The translations under genes and the position numbers were made by a program. Of a stretch of DNA of 64,000 nucleotides, positions 61,879 through 64,000 are shown one piece after another (within the stretch, counting starts at the first letter, position 1; every line of letters begins with the position of its first letter). The notes beneath the pieces are model-generated. The model made no database searches and had not been told where the DNA came from. It worked only from the letters and a program-made list of their open reading frames with translations. This DNA comes from Pseudotamlana agarivorans (GTDB taxonomy: Bacteria; Bacteroidota; Bacteroidia; Flavobacteriales; Flavobacteriaceae): contig NZ_JAHKPD010000007.1 in the NCBI RefSeq assembly GCF_018860245.1, positions 1 through 64,000 on the forward strand, given 5' to 3'.

Positions 61879-63459
61879 ATGACATTACCACAATGGTTTA
61901 TATTCATTTTGATTATTCAGGTTATTCATGGCTTAGGCACCTGGAAATTATACATTAAAGCAGGCAGACAAGCATGGGAAGCTTTCGTTCCAGTATACAA
62001 TGCTGTTGTTTTAATGAAAATAATAAACCGACCTCTTTGGTGGGTCATCCTCTTATTTTTACCCATTGTTAATCTCATCATGTTTCCAGTTATTTGGGTT
62101 GAGACCGCAAGAAGTTTTGGTAAAAACCAAACCGTAGATACCGTTTTGGCGGTAGTTACCTTAGGTTTTTATAACTACTACCTTAACTATGCTGCTGATG
62201 TTACTTATATGGACAAACGCAGTTTAACACCAAGAACAGCTGCTGGAGATTGGATAAGTTCGATACTATTTGCTATAGTTGCAGCCACGATTGTACATAC
62301 TTATTTTATTCAACCGTTTACAATTCCATCGTCATCTTTAGAGAAATCATTACTGGTTGGCGACTTTCTATTTGTTAGTAAGTTTCATTACGGCGCTAGA
62401 GTTCCTATGACTACCGTAGCAGCACCAATGGTGCACGATACCATTCCAGGGCTTGGTAGTAAATCATATTTGTTTGACGATCATTTCGAGGAAAGAAACA
62501 CGTCATGGAAAAATAAATTACAATTACCATACCTAAGGTTTCCAGGTTTTGAAAACATAGAACGTAACGACATTGTGGTATTCAATCAGCCAGCCGATAC
62601 GCTGCTTGATATGAATAACTTTAAACCCAATAGAAATTACTACAAACCTATAGACAAAAAGACAAACCTAGTTAAGCGCTGTGTAGGTGTGGCTGGTGAT
62701 ACACTAGAAGTTAGAGATGGCTTTGTATATATTAACGGTAAGAAAAACGAGTTGCCAGATCGCGCACATTTACAATTTAGTTATTATGTACAGCCAAAAA
62801 CCAACCAATTTAATCCTCAATACCTCAAATCTCGTTATGATATTACCGATGGATTTGGCATCATAAATAAAAATAACACCTATTACTTTTCGGCAATTTC
62901 AGATAAAGCTTTAGCTAGCTTTAAAAACAATCCGAATGTAACGAGTATCAAACCTAATATTCAAGAAAAAGGTTTAAGAGATCCTAACATTTTCCCACAC
63001 GATCCAGCCTACAATTGGAACGTAGATTTTTTCGGACCGTTATACATTCCTGAAGCAGGTAAAACCATTGCTATTAACCTAGAAAATTTACCGATATACA
63101 AACGTGTTATTTCGGAATATGAAGGCAACGACTTGAAAGTTCAAGGCAACCAAATCTTAATTAATGGCGAAGTGGCCACTAACTACACCTTCAAGCAAAA
63201 TTACTACTGGATGATGGGTGATAACCGCCATAATTCTATAGATGCGCGTGCCTGGGGCTTTGTCCCTTTCGATCACGTGGTTGGTAAACCTGTATTTATT
63301 TGGATGAGTTGGGATGGTGCAAAAGCCAGATGGGACCGTTTCTTTACGACCGTTAGTGGGGAAGGGAAAGCCACATCATTTTTAATACCGTTCCTTATTT
63401 TACTTGCAGGATATTTCGGATTTAGTAAATGGAGAAGCCATAAAAAAGCAAATAATTAA
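61879..63459 (+). CDS. lepB: Signal peptidase I, long Bacteroidota form
   Basis: This 526-residue enzyme cuts signal peptides at the periplasmic face of the inner membrane. It is long because of an N-terminal membrane domain (residues 1-115, DUF5684-like, with three or four helices). A second membrane anchor precedes the catalytic domain. The nucleophile is Ser153 in IPSSSLEKSLL, where Leu replaces the common Met, and the general base is Lys266 in VKRCVGVAGD. The box MGDNRHNSIDARAWG is present. A C-terminal membrane helix ends the protein. Confidence 0.93.
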   Translation: MTLPQWFIFILIIQVIHGLGTWKLYIKAGRQAWEAFVPVYNAVVLMKIINRPLWWVILLFLPIVNLIMFPVIWVETARSFGKNQTVDTVLAVVTLGFYNYYLNYAADVTYMDKRSLTPRTAAGDWISSILFAIVAATIVHTYFIQPFTIPSSSLEKSLLVGDFLFVSKFHYGARVPMTTVAAPMVHDTIPGLGSKSYLFDDHFEERNTSWKNKLQLPYLRFPGFENIERNDIVVFNQPADTLLDMNNFKPNRNYYKPIDKKTNLVKRCVGVAGDTLEVRDGFVYINGKKNELPDRAHLQFSYYVQPKTNQFNPQYLKSRYDITDGFGIINKNNTYYFSAISDKALASFKNNPNVTSIKPNIQEKGLRDPNIFPHDPAYNWNVDFFGPLYIPEAGKTIAINLENLPIYKRVISEYEGNDLKVQGNQILINGEVATNYTFKQNYYWMMGDNRHNSIDARAWGFVPFDHVVGKPVFIWMSWDGAKARWDRFFTTVSGEGKATSFLIPFLILLAGYFGFSKWRSHKKANN

Positions 63460-63471
63460 AAACCTATTATA

Positions 63472-63509
63472 AACGGTACTGAAGACTTTTCGGTACCGTT
63501 ATCTTTTTT
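63472..63509 (+). terminator. Hairpin between lepB and wbqC, terminator or attenuator
   Basis: AACGGTAC (63472-63479) pairs with GTACCGTT (63493-63500), extended by a wobble and GAA/TTC, followed by CTTTTTT. It lies between two genes that read the same way, only 5 bp before the wbqC start, so it may also attenuate that gene. Confidence 0.6.
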
Positions 63510-63513
63510 ATTT

Positions 63514-64000
63514 ATGTCTGTTTTAATTCACCCTACATATTTCCCGAGTATTGCCCAATGTGTTGCCATGGCGAAAGCCGAATCTGTTGTTTTTGAAACC
63601 GACGATAATTTTATAAAGCAAACTTATAGAAACCGCTGTTATATCTACGGTGCTAATGGCAAGTTAACGCTGAATATACCAGTAGTACATTCTCAAAAAA
63701 ACCGTCAGAAATATAAAGATGTAAAAATTTTTAATGCTGAAAACTGGCAAAGCCTACATTGGAAATCACTATTATCAGCATACCGCACCTCCCCTTTTTT
63801 TGAATATTATGAAGATGAACTTCAGCCTTTGTTTACTGAGAAATCCGAGTTCATTTTAGATCATAATTTAAAATGTACGGAGGTTATTTTAGATTGCTTG
63901 CAACTAGAATTAAATACTTCAAAAACAGAAACCTATAAAACGGTTGAAGAAACGCATTCGGACTGCCGGTTTTTAGTGCATGCAAAAAAGGAAATTAATC
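63514..64000 (+). CDS. WbqC family protein, truncated by the window end
   Basis: The first 162 codons are present. The N-terminus MSVLIHPTYFPSIAQCVAMAKAE and the motif QTYRNRCYIYGANGKLTLNIPVVHSQKN match the WbqC family, whose members occur in or near surface-polysaccharide genes and are thought to act on sugar nucleotides or modified sugars. The end is outside the window. It follows lepB closely in an order typical of the family's neighbours. Confidence 0.9.
   Translation, partial: MSVLIHPTYFPSIAQCVAMAKAESVVFETDDNFIKQTYRNRCYIYGANGKLTLNIPVVHSQKNRQKYKDVKIFNAENWQSLHWKSLLSAYRTSPFFEYYEDELQPLFTEKSEFILDHNLKCTEVILDCLQLELNTSKTETYKTVEETHSDCRFLVHAKKEIN

Overview
The window looks like chromosomal DNA of a marine member of the Flavobacteriaceae (Bacteroidota). 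The DNA is AT-rich. Promoters carry the Bacteroidota -7 box TAnnTTTG instead of a sigma-70 -10 box. Secreted enzymes end in a type IX secretion (T9SS) tail. Several gene neighbourhoods are typical of flavobacteria: parA-parB-DUF5683-dapB-lepB-wbqC, udk-divIC-mutA-mutB, and coaX-lptC-CNNM-PPIase. No rRNA, phage, insertion sequence, CRISPR array or plasmid backbone was recognised.

Region 0-6.7 kb holds an AIM24-family protein, a hotdog-fold protein, a DUF4870 membrane protein, and a PadR / PspC / toastrack-lipoprotein set that resembles an envelope-stress module, then a HAD phosphatase. Region 6.9-14.2 kb is the most distinctive part. It has two tandem, related, secreted alginate lyase genes. 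One is PL7 with accessory domains. The other is a 1483-residue protein with PL6 and PL7 catalytic domains in a single chain. Both share the same leader and a TGGTTAACCA palindrome about 66 bp before the start codon. A 2-keto-3-deoxygluconate kinase at 49.7 kb could act later in the same catabolic route. No SusC/SusD pair lies beside the lyases.

Region 14.7-23.6 kb holds trxB and a leftward envelope-biogenesis operon (coaX, outer membrane protein, TPR protein, LptC, small membrane protein, CNNM/HlyC protein, periplasmic PPIase). tRNA-Phe follows. Region 23.9-48.3 kb is rich in stress and envelope genes: GH25 lysozyme, hemerythrin, a YtxH/YqjE-like set, a peroxiredoxin, two 47-residue proteins, MscS, AI-2E family, CsbD and BrkB/YihY. 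Among them are an aldehyde dehydrogenase-GH3 pair, a DUF547-TonB receptor operon, an AraC regulator, and an HTH / response regulator / histidine kinase triad.

Region 48.4-64 kb carries KdgK, a PliI-type lysozyme inhibitor, tRNA-Pro, a PQQ sugar dehydrogenase with a cytochrome c, the uridine kinase-methylmalonyl-CoA mutase operon, parAB, dapB, lepB and the start of a WbqC-family gene that runs off the window. Structures not explained by genes include a cluster of three adjacent perfect palindromes (32.46-32.50 kb), a perfect 18-bp inverted repeat (45.56 kb), a 120-nt multi-stem element (31.74 kb), and scattered hairpins sharing a TGAAC-TTGTTTCA-like core.
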